From assembly GCF_000429865.1 (NCBI RefSeq), contig NZ_AUCR01000002.1, positions 248,001 to 312,000 on the forward strand: DNA of 64,000 nt, given 5' to 3'. The first letter of the stretch is position 1. Each line of letters begins with the position of its first letter. Of the stretch, positions 34,548 to 43,685 are shown in pieces. Origin of the DNA: Cucumibacter marinus DSM 18995 (GTDB taxonomy: Bacteria > Pseudomonadota > Alphaproteobacteria > Rhizobiales > Devosiaceae). A model generated the notes under the pieces. It had not been told where the DNA came from and did not search any database. It saw only the letters and a program-made list of their open reading frames with translations. The position numbers and the translations under genes were made by a program.

Positions 34548-36329
34548 CTATGCGATCTTCACCTCCAATAGGGCCGGGCCCTTTTTCTCCTCCACATGAC
34601 GTATTGCCTTGGCCAGTGCGGCAGGCAGCTCGTCGGGCTGTTCCACCATCGCGGCATAGGCGCGGCTGGCCTCGGCAATCTTGGTAAAATCGGGTGTCGG
34701 TTCGAGTGTTGTCAAAGGCATTCGGTTGGCCTTGGCCGCATAGCCGTCCGGATAAAGTCCGGTCACTGAATGGCGGACCGCCGCCCATTCGGCATTGTTC
34801 ACGATCACGATCAGCACCGGCAGGTTGAGCGCCTCGGCGATCTGATGGCAGGCGACCGGATTGGCGAACATGTAGGACCCGTCGCCCATGGTGGCGATGA
34901 CCAGTCGATCGGGGGCGCCGAGCTTCATGCCAAGCGCACAGGGGAACGACCAGCCCAACCCTCCGGCATGGGGCTCCTGATGCCAGGAATTATGCTCGGT
35001 CAGAATGATCTGGTCGAGCGGGCAGCCGAGTTCCGACAGGACTGTCGCGTCCTTGCGGCCGGCGATGGCGTCCGACAGGCATTTCGACACATAGGCCTTG
35101 GACATCGGATACTCGGCCTTGGCAGCGGCATCCGCCTTTTCCCGCATGGCCCTTGCTGCGTTCCTGACCGGTTCCGCGCGTGCAGCGATGCGCTCGCTCG
35201 CCTCTTGCTTCAGTGCAGACAGCGCGTCGGCCAATGCTTCCATGGCCGGGGCCGTTTCCGAAACGATGGTCAGGTCGGAGCGGAAATTGCGAACCGGGGT
35301 GCGTGAGAACAGCGGGTCCGGCGCGATCTGGATGATTTTCGCATCGTCGCGCGGCGTGTGGACATCGGGCATCCACGGCGCCAGAGCATCGACCACAAGG
35401 ACCACGTCCGCTTCCGAGATCCAGGGCTCTGGGTCGGTGCCGACATAGGTCGGGTGGTCTGTGGGGATGGCGGTTGCCACGGCCCACCACTGGCAGACCG
35501 GGATATTGAACTCACCGGCGAGTTTCGACAGGGCAGCGAAACCCGCCGGCGAGCCCGCGCCACGCTGTGCGAAGATGACAGGGTTTTTGGCCCCCGCCAA
35601 CGCCGCCGCAGCGTCGCGGATCTGGTTCATGTCCGGGGCCGAAACCGCCGGTTGCATCGATGGTGGGCTATAGAGGCCCTCCGTCGGGCATGGTTCACAT
35701 AGTACCTCGCGCGGAAGGGAAAGGTAAACCGGTCCCTTGGGTGTCGAGTTGGCAATTGCGCTCGCGCGGTCGAGTAATTCACCGATTTGTTCAGGGAATT
35801 TGAGCTCGTAGTCCCATTTGGTGGCTTCACGCACCAGCGCGGTCTGGTCGAACATCTCCTGTCCCCAGCCGATGGGGACGGTGCGGGCACCAAAACGGCC
35901 CTTTTCGGTCACCGGGGTGCGGCCGGAAAAGACCACCATGGGCACCTGGTCGATATTCGCATTGATGGTGCCGATAGAGCCATTGGCGAGACCGACATTG
36001 GTGTGCAGACCGACCGCCTGCGCCTTGCCGGTCGCGAAATAATAGCCGTGCGCCATGCCGAGGGCGGCGTGTTCGTGGGGCACGATGATGGCTTCGGGCA
36101 GAGCGACATCCTTGGCGGCAGCTTCCGCCAGGCCCTCGATCAGGGGCGGGAAGTCGGTGCCGGAATTGCAAAAGACATAATCAATGCCGATCGATTTGAG
36201 CCGGGCGAACATGGCAGCGCCGGCGGTAATCGTCGCGGCGCCATCGGCACCGAGTTCAGCGCTGTTTTCACCGTTCTGCGCGGTGGTTGTTTCGGCCTGT
36301 TTTTCCACCGCATCGCTTGCGATCGTCAC
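34548..36329 (-). CDS. Thiamine pyrophosphate-dependent enzyme (acetolactate synthase / benzoylformate decarboxylase superfamily)
   Basis: The 593-residue protein has the three-domain TPP layout: N-terminal PYR domain with the catalytic Glu in VPHEHAALGMAHGY, a central domain with partly lost FAD/NAD-like contacts, and a C-terminal PP domain with GDGSYMFANP-(~14)-VLIVIVNN. Decarboxylases, acetolactate synthases and sulfoacetaldehyde acetyltransferase share this fold; the exact reaction is not readable. No ilvN-type small subunit follows. Linkage to a TRAP carboxylate importer and a divergent IclR regulator favours catabolic decarboxylation or carboligation of an imported 2-oxo acid. The start is a GTG at 36329. 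Confidence 0.83.
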   Translation of the reverse strand: MTIASDAVEKQAETTTAQNGENSAELGADGAATITAGAAMFARLKSIGIDYVFCNSGTDFPPLIEGLAEAAAKDVALPEAIIVPHEHAALGMAHGYYFATGKAQAVGLHTNVGLANGSIGTINANIDQVPMVVFSGRTPVTEKGRFGARTVPIGWGQEMFDQTALVREATKWDYELKFPEQIGELLDRASAIANSTPKGPVYLSLPREVLCEPCPTEGLYSPPSMQPAVSAPDMNQIRDAAAALAGAKNPVIFAQRGAGSPAGFAALSKLAGEFNIPVCQWWAVATAIPTDHPTYVGTDPEPWISEADVVLVVDALAPWMPDVHTPRDDAKIIQIAPDPLFSRTPVRNFRSDLTIVSETAPAMEALADALSALKQEASERIAARAEPVRNAARAMREKADAAAKAEYPMSKAYVSKCLSDAIAGRKDATVLSELGCPLDQIILTEHNSWHQEPHAGGLGWSFPCALGMKLGAPDRLVIATMGDGSYMFANPVACHQIAEALNLPVLIVIVNNAEWAAVRHSVTGLYPDGYAAKANRMPLTTLEPTPDFTKIAEASRAYAAMVEQPDELPAALAKAIRHVEEKKGPALLEVKIA

Positions 36330-36500
36330 ACCTTACCCCGATACTTGTATTTCTATTTTTGAAATGATACTTTTGATTATTGTTGATTACTCAATCCGGG
36401 CTGTCAACGGCTTCCGTGCCAGTGAAGGGTATGGTACCAGAAAATATTTCGCGTGTTAACTAACTCGGGTCTTCAAGGCCCGTCAGCTCTTGAGGACCCA
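36330..36500. promoter_or_regulatory. Divergent promoter region of the TPP enzyme-TRAP operon and iclR
   Basis: The region is AT-rich (36340-36395) and has a GATACTT motif twice, at 36340 and 36366, 26 bases apart, with an imperfect palindrome ATTTC-N6-TGAAAT between them. These are candidate IclR binding sites. No exact promoter was assigned. Confidence 0.45.
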
Positions 36501-37256
36501 GTGGCGTCGCAACTCAACAATTCAGTGATCCGAGGATTCGCGATTCTCGACCTGTTCACCCCGGATCGTCCGCAGCTTTCGAGCGGCGAGGTCGCGTCCG
36601 CGCTCGGCATGAACAATGTGACGGCGCATCGTTTCCTCAAGAGCCTTGAGGCGGCGGGTGCGCTGATCGCGGTGCGAAAGGGGCAATACCGGCTCGGCTA
36701 CAGGCTGCTCGATCTAGCGGCGCGGGCAGCGGACGAGCACAACCTCGTCAGCCGCCTTCAGCCGGTGCTCAACGAGCTTGCCGAAAAGGTCAATGAATCG
36801 GTGATGGCCACCCGGTTCGACGGGCGCTGGACGACCTGTGTGGCCACCGCCTATTCGAGCCGCGCGGTGGCATTCAACGCACGCATCGGCGCACGCTTCG
36901 AGAGCCATGCCACGGCTAATGGCAAGATCTGGTTGGCTAATCTCGAACCGGCGGCTTTCAAGCGCTATCTCGATTCAACCCCACTCGAGCGGATTTCGGA
37001 GAATACGCTGGCGGATCGCGATGAGTTGGTGCGCGACATCGAAGCCACCCGCGAGCGCGGCTACGCGATCAACGAGCAGGAGCGCGAGATCGACCTGCAT
37101 GCGGTCGCCGTGCCGATCAAGAGCCGGGAAGGGGTAATGGTCGCGGGCGTCTCGATTTTCGGTCCCTCCGCCCGTTTCGACCACAAGGCCTCTGAAGCGG
37201 CACTTCCCTTGCTGTTCGAGGCTGCGAAATCGGCACAGGACGTGCTCTACGGCTAG
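36501..37256 (+). CDS. IclR family transcriptional regulator
   Basis: The 251-residue protein has an N-terminal winged HTH (SSGEVASALGMNNVTAHRFLKSL) and a C-terminal IclR effector domain (~80-250, MATRFDGRWTTCVATAYSS, ARIGARFESHATANGKIWLA). The GTG at 36501 with GAGGA just upstream gives the usual IclR length; a GTG at 36453 lacks an SD. It lies divergent from the TPP enzyme-TRAP operon and probably controls it. It ends at a bidirectional terminator. Confidence 0.87.
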   Translation: MASQLNNSVIRGFAILDLFTPDRPQLSSGEVASALGMNNVTAHRFLKSLEAAGALIAVRKGQYRLGYRLLDLAARAADEHNLVSRLQPVLNELAEKVNESVMATRFDGRWTTCVATAYSSRAVAFNARIGARFESHATANGKIWLANLEPAAFKRYLDSTPLERISENTLADRDELVRDIEATRERGYAINEQEREIDLHAVAVPIKSREGVMVAGVSIFGPSARFDHKASEAALPLLFEAAKSAQDVLYG

Positions 37257-37282
37257 CCTTTTAGGCCTGACCCTAAAAAGAA

Positions 37283-37306
37283 AACGCCCCGCACGAGCGG
37301 GGCGTT
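37283..37306. terminator. Bidirectional terminator between iclR and the GMC oxidoreductase gene
   Basis: AACGCCCCGC (37283-37292) pairs with GCGGGGCGTT (37297-37306) around ACGA. A-rich flank on one side and GTCGTTT on the other serve converging transcripts. Confidence 0.8.
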
Positions 37307-37332
37307 GTCGTTTCGGCAATGCGCTGAAGGGC

Positions 37333-38931
37333 TCAGCCTGCCAGTTTGTGCTTGCCCATGATGTCCCGTGCGCAGCGCTCTGCGATCATCATCACCGGTG
37401 CGTTGGTATTGCCGCTGACCAGCGTCGGCATCACCGAGGCATCGGCGACGCGAAGGCCTTCGATCCCGTGCACCTTCAGATCCGGACCGACCACCGCCAT
37501 CTTGTCGGTTTCGGGGCTCATCTTGCAGGTCCCCGAAGGATGGAACACGGTCTTCGAAGTCGAGCGCACATGCTGCTCGAGCGCCGAGCGGTCGTTCTCG
37601 ATGCCTTCTTCGGGCAGCACACGGCGCTTCATGATGCTCGCCAGCGCGGGGGCCTTGAGGATCCTGATGCCAAGCTGTACGGCACGAACCATGATCTCGA
37701 CATCCCAGGGGTCGGTGTAACCGCCGGCATCGAACAGAGCGGGATCCTTGGGATTGGAGGACCGCAGTTTCACCGATCCACGGGATTTCGGCCTCAGATT
37801 GCACGGGCTCATGGTGATGCCGTGGCCATTATAGGGCTCACGGTCCACGAAGCCGACAAGGGTTGGCAGGGTGTGGAACTGCACATCCACCACGCCGTCC
37901 CCGGTCAGATCGGCAAAGGCACCGCATTCGACCACGTTCGAGGACAGAATGCCGGTCCGGGTCAGCATGTATTGCAGACCGTGGCGCATGGCCTTGAGGC
38001 CCTTGTCCTGTCCCAGCAGCGAGATCGGGTCCTTGCTCTCGCCCTGCACCGGCACTTCGAGGTGATCCTGGAAGTTCTCCCCGACACCGGGCAGATCATG
38101 CACCACTTCGATGCCGTGGCCCGAAATCTCCTCGGCATTGCCGATGCCAGAAATCTGCATCAGGCGCGGGGTTTCGATAGCGCCTGCGCACATGATGATT
38201 TCGCCACCGCAGGCGATGCGCTCGCCGGTCTCCATTTCCACGCCGACAGCCTTGTTGCCCTCGAACAGGATCCGGGCGACGCGGCGCCGGGTCATGATGT
38301 TGAGGTTCTGCCGGCCTTCGGCCTTGCGCAGGAACGCCTGTGCCGAGCTCCAACGGCGGCCGTTGTGGGTCGTCGTCTGGTAGAACCCGGCCCCTTCCTG
38401 GCTGGCACCGTTGAAATCGTCATTGGCGGGAATGCCCGCTTCGGTGCAGGCCTTCACGAATGCCTTGCTCAGCGGATGCTGGTAGCGCGTGCGCGAAACA
38501 TGCAACTCGCCGGAATCCCCGTGAAACTGGTCGTGGATGACATGGTTGTGCTCGAGGTCGCGGAAGACCGGCAGCACGTCGTCATAGGACCAGCCGCGAT
38601 TGCCCATCTGGGCCCAGTTGTCATAGTCGGCCGCCGCACCGCGGATATAGACCATGGCGTTGACCGAGCTGCCGCCACCGATCACGTGTCCTTGCGGAAT
38701 GTAGTTGGTGCGGTTGGCAAAACTCTCGGTCGGCTCACCCTCGTAAATCTTCACATCGATGCCCTTCTCCATGACCTTGAAGAAGGTGGCCGGGATGTGA
38801 ATCCACGGGTCGCGGTCCTTGCGACCGGATTCAATGAGAAGAACCCGGTTGCCCGGGTTCTCCGAAAGGCGGGAGGCCATCACACAGCCTGAGGAGCCCC
38901 CGCCCACGACGATATAGTCGTATCGTTCCAT
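37333..38931 (-). CDS. GMC family FAD-dependent alcohol dehydrogenase (choline dehydrogenase-like)
   Basis: The 532-residue flavoprotein starts YDYIVVGGGSSGCVMASRLSE, with the FAD motif, then the GMC signature GHVIGGGSSVNAMVYIRG, a GAIETPRLMQISGIG second signature and a C-terminal VFHPSGTCKM...NTNAPVMMIAERCARDI with the active-site His and Asn. It oxidises a primary alcohol to the aldehyde. The gene follows an aldehyde dehydrogenase gene by 51 bases on the same strand, so the two likely convert an alcohol to its acid. Choline is possible but the ALDH is not clearly betaine-specific. Confidence 0.88.
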   Translation of the reverse strand: MERYDYIVVGGGSSGCVMASRLSENPGNRVLLIESGRKDRDPWIHIPATFFKVMEKGIDVKIYEGEPTESFANRTNYIPQGHVIGGGSSVNAMVYIRGAAADYDNWAQMGNRGWSYDDVLPVFRDLEHNHVIHDQFHGDSGELHVSRTRYQHPLSKAFVKACTEAGIPANDDFNGASQEGAGFYQTTTHNGRRWSSAQAFLRKAEGRQNLNIMTRRRVARILFEGNKAVGVEMETGERIACGGEIIMCAGAIETPRLMQISGIGNAEEISGHGIEVVHDLPGVGENFQDHLEVPVQGESKDPISLLGQDKGLKAMRHGLQYMLTRTGILSSNVVECGAFADLTGDGVVDVQFHTLPTLVGFVDREPYNGHGITMSPCNLRPKSRGSVKLRSSNPKDPALFDAGGYTDPWDVEIMVRAVQLGIRILKAPALASIMKRRVLPEEGIENDRSALEQHVRSTSKTVFHPSGTCKMSPETDKMAVVGPDLKVHGIEGLRVADASVMPTLVSGNTNAPVMMIAERCARDIMGKHKLAG

Positions 38932-38982
38932 TGTTATTGTCGTTCCCTCTAATCGTTCCCTTCCCCGCGGCAGCCGGGGATG

Positions 38983-40413
38983 TCAGCTCCACACGGTCTG
39001 CATGGAGGTGAACTCGGCGAGACCTTCCTTGCCGAACTGGGTGCCAAAGCCCGAAGACTTGACGCCACCGAACGGCGCGTCGGGCCGGATCGGGCTATGG
39101 TCATTGATCCAGGCGGTGCCGCATTCGAGGCGCTTGGCCAGTTCGCGGGCACCTTGCACATCGCGCGACCAGATCGAGCCGCCGAGCCCGTTCGGGTTGT
39201 CATTGGCGCGGTCGATGACTTCATCGATATCGGTGTAGCGCACGATCGGCAGAACCGGGCCGAACTGTTCTTCGTCGACCAGCGACAGGCCATTGTCGAC
39301 ATCGGCGATCAGGGTGATCGGATAGAAGAAACCATCCTTGTCGGGATCGCCGGAGGGCGAGCCGCCGATCAGCACGCGGCCACCCTGGGCCTTGGCTTCC
39401 TCGACCATGCGGTTGACGATGTCGTACTGCATGCGGTTCTGGAGAGGGCCGAGCAGGTTATCTTCGTCAGTGCCGACGCCCATCTTGACCGTCTTGGCGT
39501 ATTCAACCAGCGCGTCGCACACCTCGTCATAGATGGAATCGTGGACATAAAGGCGCTTGAGTGCGGCGCAAGTCTGACCGTTATTGATGAAGGCGCCCCA
39601 GAACATCTTCTCGGCCATGGCCTTGGCGTCGGCGTCGGGCAAAACGATGCCGGCGTCATTGCCGCCGAGTTCGAGGGTCAAGCGCTTGACGGTCTCGGCC
39701 GCCGACCGCATCACCGCCTTGCCGGTCTTGGTGGAGCCGGTGAAGGAGATCTTGGCGATGTCCGGGTGTGCGCTCATGGCAGCGCCGAGCGAGGTTTCGC
39801 CCGGAATGTCCTGGCCGGTGACGATGTTGAGGACGCCGGCCGGGAGCACCTGGTTCATCAGTTCGACGGCGCGCAGCGTGGCCAGCGGCGTATTGGGGGA
39901 GGGCTTGATGACGACGGTATTGCCGGCGCGGATCGCGGGGATCATGTGCCAGATGCCGATCATCAGCGGCCAATTCCAGGGCGGGATCGAGCCGACGACA
40001 CCGAGCGGCTTGTGATAGACCTCGACCTTGGCCTCGTTGTCGTCCTGGATGACCTCGACGCCCAGCGAGATCGAGGCATTGTAGCGGGTCCAGGCGACGG
40101 CACCGCCAACCTCGAAGCGCGAGCCGGCGCCGTTGAGGGTCTTGCCCTGTTCGGCCGTCAGGATCTGCGCCAGTTCCTCGGCATTCTGTTCGAGCACATC
40201 GGCTACGGCCATGCAGGCCTTCGAGCGTTCCTCGTCGCTCGTCACGCTCCAGGTCTCGAACGCGGTCTTGGCGGCGGCGACGGCCTTATCGAGGTCGGCC
40301 ATCGTCGCCGCCGGCGCGTTGCCGACAATCTCGCCGGTCGCGGGGTTCTTGACCGCAAAGGTCTTCTCGGTGGCCAGGGGCTGGCCGTTAATGGTGAGCG
40401 CGTAATCTGCCAT
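38983..40413 (-). CDS. NAD(P)-dependent aldehyde dehydrogenase
   Basis: The 476-residue ALDH has the catalytic Cys in INNGQTCAALKRLYV, the general-base Glu in LELGGNDAG, the PPWNWPLMI segment and FTGSTKTGKAV cofactor motif. Full length for the family. The ATG at 40413 follows GGAGGAAA. It pairs with the downstream GMC alcohol dehydrogenase; an AraC gene lies upstream on the same strand and may control both. Substrate is unknown. Confidence 0.88.
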   Translation of the reverse strand: MADYALTINGQPLATEKTFAVKNPATGEIVGNAPAATMADLDKAVAAAKTAFETWSVTSDEERSKACMAVADVLEQNAEELAQILTAEQGKTLNGAGSRFEVGGAVAWTRYNASISLGVEVIQDDNEAKVEVYHKPLGVVGSIPPWNWPLMIGIWHMIPAIRAGNTVVIKPSPNTPLATLRAVELMNQVLPAGVLNIVTGQDIPGETSLGAAMSAHPDIAKISFTGSTKTGKAVMRSAAETVKRLTLELGGNDAGIVLPDADAKAMAEKMFWGAFINNGQTCAALKRLYVHDSIYDEVCDALVEYAKTVKMGVGTDEDNLLGPLQNRMQYDIVNRMVEEAKAQGGRVLIGGSPSGDPDKDGFFYPITLIADVDNGLSLVDEEQFGPVLPIVRYTDIDEVIDRANDNPNGLGGSIWSRDVQGARELAKRLECGTAWINDHSPIRPDAPFGGVKSSGFGTQFGKEGLAEFTSMQTVWS

Positions 40414-40539
40414 GGTTTCCTCCGTCAATTGGCCGGAATGCGGCCAGTTTGACCAAGGAGTCTGCCGAAACGCCCCTTCGGCGTCTTGGACAGAGGCGAC
40501 GACGGCATTGTCTCGCGCGACGGCTGAGCGAATGAAGAG

Positions 40540-41469
40540 TCAGTTCAACCGGATGGCGAAGGCGCCCGGCGAACAGCCAAAGGCACGGCGGAAAGCACGG
40601 TTGAAATAGGAAAGATCGTTGAACCCGGCCTCGAAGGCGATGGTCGAAATCAAATCATGGCGTTGGCCATTGGCCCGGGCGATGAGCTGGTCGCGGGCGT
40701 GATCGAGCCGGCGCTGCAGAAGCCTCTTGCTTGGCGTGTCGCCGGTCGACGCGAAGAGGCGCTGAAGCTGGCGCGTGGTCAGGCCCAGATCCGATGCCAT
40801 GCCGGCGATCGTCAGGTCGGGATCCGCATAGTTTTGCTCGATATACTTGTCGGCCTGCACAAGGCTTGAGGAGAAGGCGGTGTCTGCCCGACCTTCGCGC
40901 TCGGCCAGCACCGACCCGATCAGGCCGAAAAGCGCTTCGCCCAGATGATGATTGACCGGGCTGTCGGGATCGCCCGCAAACAGCTTGGCCATCACTGCAT
41001 GCATGGCAATCGAAAGCGGGTCGGCGCGGTAGAGCATGGTTCCACCGGTGAGCTGATGGCCAAAACGCGAGACCATCTCAGTGCGCGGCAGGTGAAGCGA
41101 AATCTGGTGCGAGAAATCACCGGAGAACACGAAATCCGAGGTCCGGGTGGAATCGATGATGATCATGTCGCCGGGACTGAGCTCAGGGCCCTCACCATCC
41201 TGCAGCATGCGGGCCTTGCCCTTTTCCTGCAGGATGAGGAAGAAATGTTCGCCATCGTCACGCCGGATGCCGTCGCGATCCCGAGACACGCGGTCGATAT
41301 CAAGGCTCACCCGCGCAATATCGAGGCGCCCGCGCCGTTCAAGGCCGACGCCGCCGGTTACGACGTCGCGCCGGCCGAAAGGGTAGGTCGTGAACTCGCC
41401 ACAGGCCTGGCGCAGATCGGTCTGCACCTGGTCGAGCGGGATCAACGATGTGTTGGCCTTGGTCAGCAT
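40540..41469 (-). CDS. AraC family transcriptional regulator
   Basis: The 309-residue protein has an AraC_binding_2-type N-terminal half (DGIRRDDGEHFFLILQEKGKARM) and a C-terminal double HTH (LTIAGMASDLGLTTRQLQRLFASTG and DLISTIAFEAGFNDLSYFNRAFRR). The ATG at 41469 is preceded by GGA at nine bases; an ATG at 41478 is an alternative. It is upstream of the ALDH-GMC pair and divergent from the SDR-MoaF operon, so it could control either. Confidence 0.86.
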   Translation of the reverse strand: MLTKANTSLIPLDQVQTDLRQACGEFTTYPFGRRDVVTGGVGLERRGRLDIARVSLDIDRVSRDRDGIRRDDGEHFFLILQEKGKARMLQDGEGPELSPGDMIIIDSTRTSDFVFSGDFSHQISLHLPRTEMVSRFGHQLTGGTMLYRADPLSIAMHAVMAKLFAGDPDSPVNHHLGEALFGLIGSVLAEREGRADTAFSSSLVQADKYIEQNYADPDLTIAGMASDLGLTTRQLQRLFASTGDTPSKRLLQRRLDHARDQLIARANGQRHDLISTIAFEAGFNDLSYFNRAFRRAFGCSPGAFAIRLN

Positions 41470-41679
41470 TGGCGGCATCCTATGCTGGCATGCCGAACAC
41501 CGCAAACGCCCAATGGTCGCGGCTTGCAGATGGCCGGTGCCGGTGCAACGCAGAGACACTGTGTCGCGCGGTCTGGCACTCTCAGTCAATTTTGCGGTCT
41601 CGCTGGGGCAAGACAATTTTGCCGAAAGGGTGCAGTTTCGCGCGAAAACCCGGTGACGGGAGAGGCACAGGAGGATCTC

Positions 41680-42471
41680 ATGGATTTCAAGAACAAGACC
41701 GCGATCATCACCGGCGGTGGCACCGGGATCGGCGCGGCTGTGGCCAAGAAAATCGCCGAGGCTGGCGGCAATGTGGTTCTGGTCGGACGGCGGATCGAGC
41801 CGTTGGAGGCCGTGGCCAAGGACGTGGGCGGCCTCGCCATTGCGGCTGATGCGGCAGACAAGGATGCCATGAAGGGCGTGCTGGATCAGGTCATCGCCAA
41901 ATACGGCCAGCTCGATGTGCTGGTGGCCAATGCCGGTGGCGGCGGGGTGGGCCCGACGCTCGAGATGTCGGACGAGGTTTGGGCGGGCGCGGTACGCTCC
42001 AATCTCAACACACTTTTCGTGGCGGCGCGCACCGTGCTGCCCGAGCTGATCAAATCAAGGGGCGCGATCGTTGTCGTCTCCTCGATAGCCGGGTTGTTCT
42101 CGGGCCCGAATGCGGCCGGCTATGTGACCATGAAACATGCCTGTATCGGGCTGGCAAAGTCGCTTGCGCGCGACTTCGGCCGCAAGGGCGTCAATACCAA
42201 CACGGTTTGCCCGGGGTGGGTGCGCACCCCGCTCGCCGATGGCGAAATGGCCGAGATGATGGAAATCCAGGGTCTGACGGACGTCGAGGAAGCCTACAAA
42301 CTGGCGACTAAGGATGTGCCGATCAACAGGCCTGCAACGCCGATGGAAGTCGCCAATGTCATTGCTTTTCTCGCCTCCGGCGATGCGGCGATGGTCAACG
42401 GCGCAGTCGTGACGGTCGACGGCGGCGCGACGACCGTCGATCTGCCGACCCTCGGCTTTGTGGAAGACTAA
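41680..42471 (+). CDS. Short-chain dehydrogenase/reductase (SDR)
   Basis: The 263-residue protein has TGGGTGIG (cofactor), NAGGGG, the catalytic Ser in VVVSSIAG and the YVTMK motif (Tyr and Lys). It is a classical SDR, NAD(P)-dependent. The ATG at 41680 follows GGAGG. It heads an operon with a MoaF-family gene and an NTF2-like gene, 18 bases and 17 bases apart. Function may be oxidation or reduction of an amine- or alcohol-derived intermediate, but that is inference. Confidence 0.87.
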   Translation: MDFKNKTAIITGGGTGIGAAVAKKIAEAGGNVVLVGRRIEPLEAVAKDVGGLAIAADAADKDAMKGVLDQVIAKYGQLDVLVANAGGGGVGPTLEMSDEVWAGAVRSNLNTLFVAARTVLPELIKSRGAIVVVSSIAGLFSGPNAAGYVTMKHACIGLAKSLARDFGRKGVNTNTVCPGWVRTPLADGEMAEMMEIQGLTDVEEAYKLATKDVPINRPATPMEVANVIAFLASGDAAMVNGAVVTVDGGATTVDLPTLGFVED

Positions 42472-42489
42472 GCGAAGGAGTAGCCAACT

Positions 42490-43278
42490 GTGGCGCAGGA
42501 GAACCCCAAGGACTGGAAGACATATGACGAGTTCGCCTACGGGATCGAGACGAACCGTCTACCATTGAGCGATACGCTCGAGGGCACCAGTCACACCGTG
42601 ACCTTCAACGATGGCCGCGTGTTGTCGTTCGAGATTGCGGGCCAGCACATCAAGTGGACCGACAATGGTGAGACTGGCGAGGATGACGGCGAGATCATTG
42701 AAGTCGGCCCCGACACTTTCTTCATCGAGATTCCGTTCGAGGCTCATCCCAAAGATGCCGAGACCCTGATCATGAATGTCGAGACGCGCCGTGCGCTCTC
42801 GATCTATTCGCATATCCGGGAAAAGGAAGAGGCTGTCGGCGAACCGCAAGTCGCCCATATCTTCCGTCCGGGCATTGTCGGAGATGTGAATGTGCCGCCG
42901 ACCGGCCCCGAGCCCGCGGAAACCCGCGATCTCATCGGGCTTCGGGCGCACTTCACCTATTCGCCCAACCATGTGTATGAACACACCTATCTGTCGTCCA
43001 AGCGGTATGCTTGGCAGAACCTGGTGGGTGTGCAGCGCGGCCATGGCGATGTCGATATGGCGACGACCTACAAGTTCGACGACAACATGTATGTGTTCAC
43101 TTTCCGGGAGTTCAAGATCCCGGTCGCCTCGACTTTCTTCTACAATTTCAATGACATGCGCTCGACAGGGAAGTTCCTGGGCATTACTGGCGACGGCCGC
43201 GTCCAGAACAGCCCCGCAGGCGCCTTTATCCGCAAGGTCTCCATGACCTTCTACAATCCGGGCGAAGAACCGGTTTAA
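42490..43278 (+). CDS. moaF: MoaF family protein (copy 1)
   Basis: The 262-residue protein fits the two-part MoaF family: an N-terminal lipocalin-like half (about 15-130) and a C-terminal half with DLIGLRAHFTYSPNHVYEHTYLSSKRYAWQ and FTFREFKIPVASTFFYNFND. The family name suggests molybdenum cofactor work, but from memory it was first described in a monoamine-responsive operon of Klebsiella, and no Mo-cofactor gene is near here. A second homologue lies at 54.6 kb in the amine/aromatic region. GTG start at 42490, AAGGAG nine bases upstream. Function unproven. Confidence 0.82.
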   Translation: MAQENPKDWKTYDEFAYGIETNRLPLSDTLEGTSHTVTFNDGRVLSFEIAGQHIKWTDNGETGEDDGEIIEVGPDTFFIEIPFEAHPKDAETLIMNVETRRALSIYSHIREKEEAVGEPQVAHIFRPGIVGDVNVPPTGPEPAETRDLIGLRAHFTYSPNHVYEHTYLSSKRYAWQNLVGVQRGHGDVDMATTYKFDDNMYVFTFREFKIPVASTFFYNFNDMRSTGKFLGITGDGRVQNSPAGAFIRKVSMTFYNPGEEPV

Positions 43279-43295
43279 CAGGAGAGAACTCATCC

Positions 43296-43685
43296 ATGTC
43301 AAAGGCTTACGATATCGTCAAAGCCCATTATGACGCTTCCGAGCGCGGTGATCTCGACGGCATGATGGCCGATTTCGCCGACAATATCCTCTGGACGGAA
43401 ATGGACGGCGCTTCAACTGCCGGCACTTTCACCGGGCGCGATGAAATCATCCAGAACGTTTTTGTTCCCATCGGCAATGATTGGGATGGCTTCGGGGTCA
43501 ATCTCGAGCGTCTGATCGATGGGGGCGACGATATCGTCGCCCTCGGCTGGTACGAGGCCAAGCACAAGAAGACCGGCAAGACGCTGAAGGCGCGCATGGC
43601 CCATGTGTGGACCGTTGAAGGCGACAAGATCGTCCGCTTCCAGCAATTCGCCGACACCAAGGTGCTCGACGACGCCGAGCATTGA
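43296..43685 (+). CDS. NTF2-like / SnoaL-like domain protein
   Basis: The 129-residue protein has the cone-shaped NTF2 fold pattern: IVKAHYDASERGDLDGMMADFADNILW, TGRDEIIQNVFVPIG and VWTVEGDKIVRFQQFADT. Such proteins are small hydratases, isomerases or binding proteins. The ATG at 43296 follows AGGAGAG. It ends the SDR-MoaF operon and is followed by a terminator. Substrate unknown. Confidence 0.84.
   Translation: MSKAYDIVKAHYDASERGDLDGMMADFADNILWTEMDGASTAGTFTGRDEIIQNVFVPIGNDWDGFGVNLERLIDGGDDIVALGWYEAKHKKTGKTLKARMAHVWTVEGDKIVRFQQFADTKVLDDAEH

Noticed and set aside
37348-38892. 514-codon open frame opposite the GMC oxidoreductase
   Set aside because: Antisense to an intact, motif-rich flavoprotein gene; composition typical of shadow frames.
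38980-40452. 490-codon open frame opposite the aldehyde dehydrogenase
   Set aside because: Shadow of a complete ALDH gene; no recognisable domain.
42490-43278. Molybdenum cofactor biosynthesis function from the MoaF family name
   Set aside because: No molybdenum cofactor or molybdoenzyme gene is in the window; context points to amine or aldehyde metabolism.
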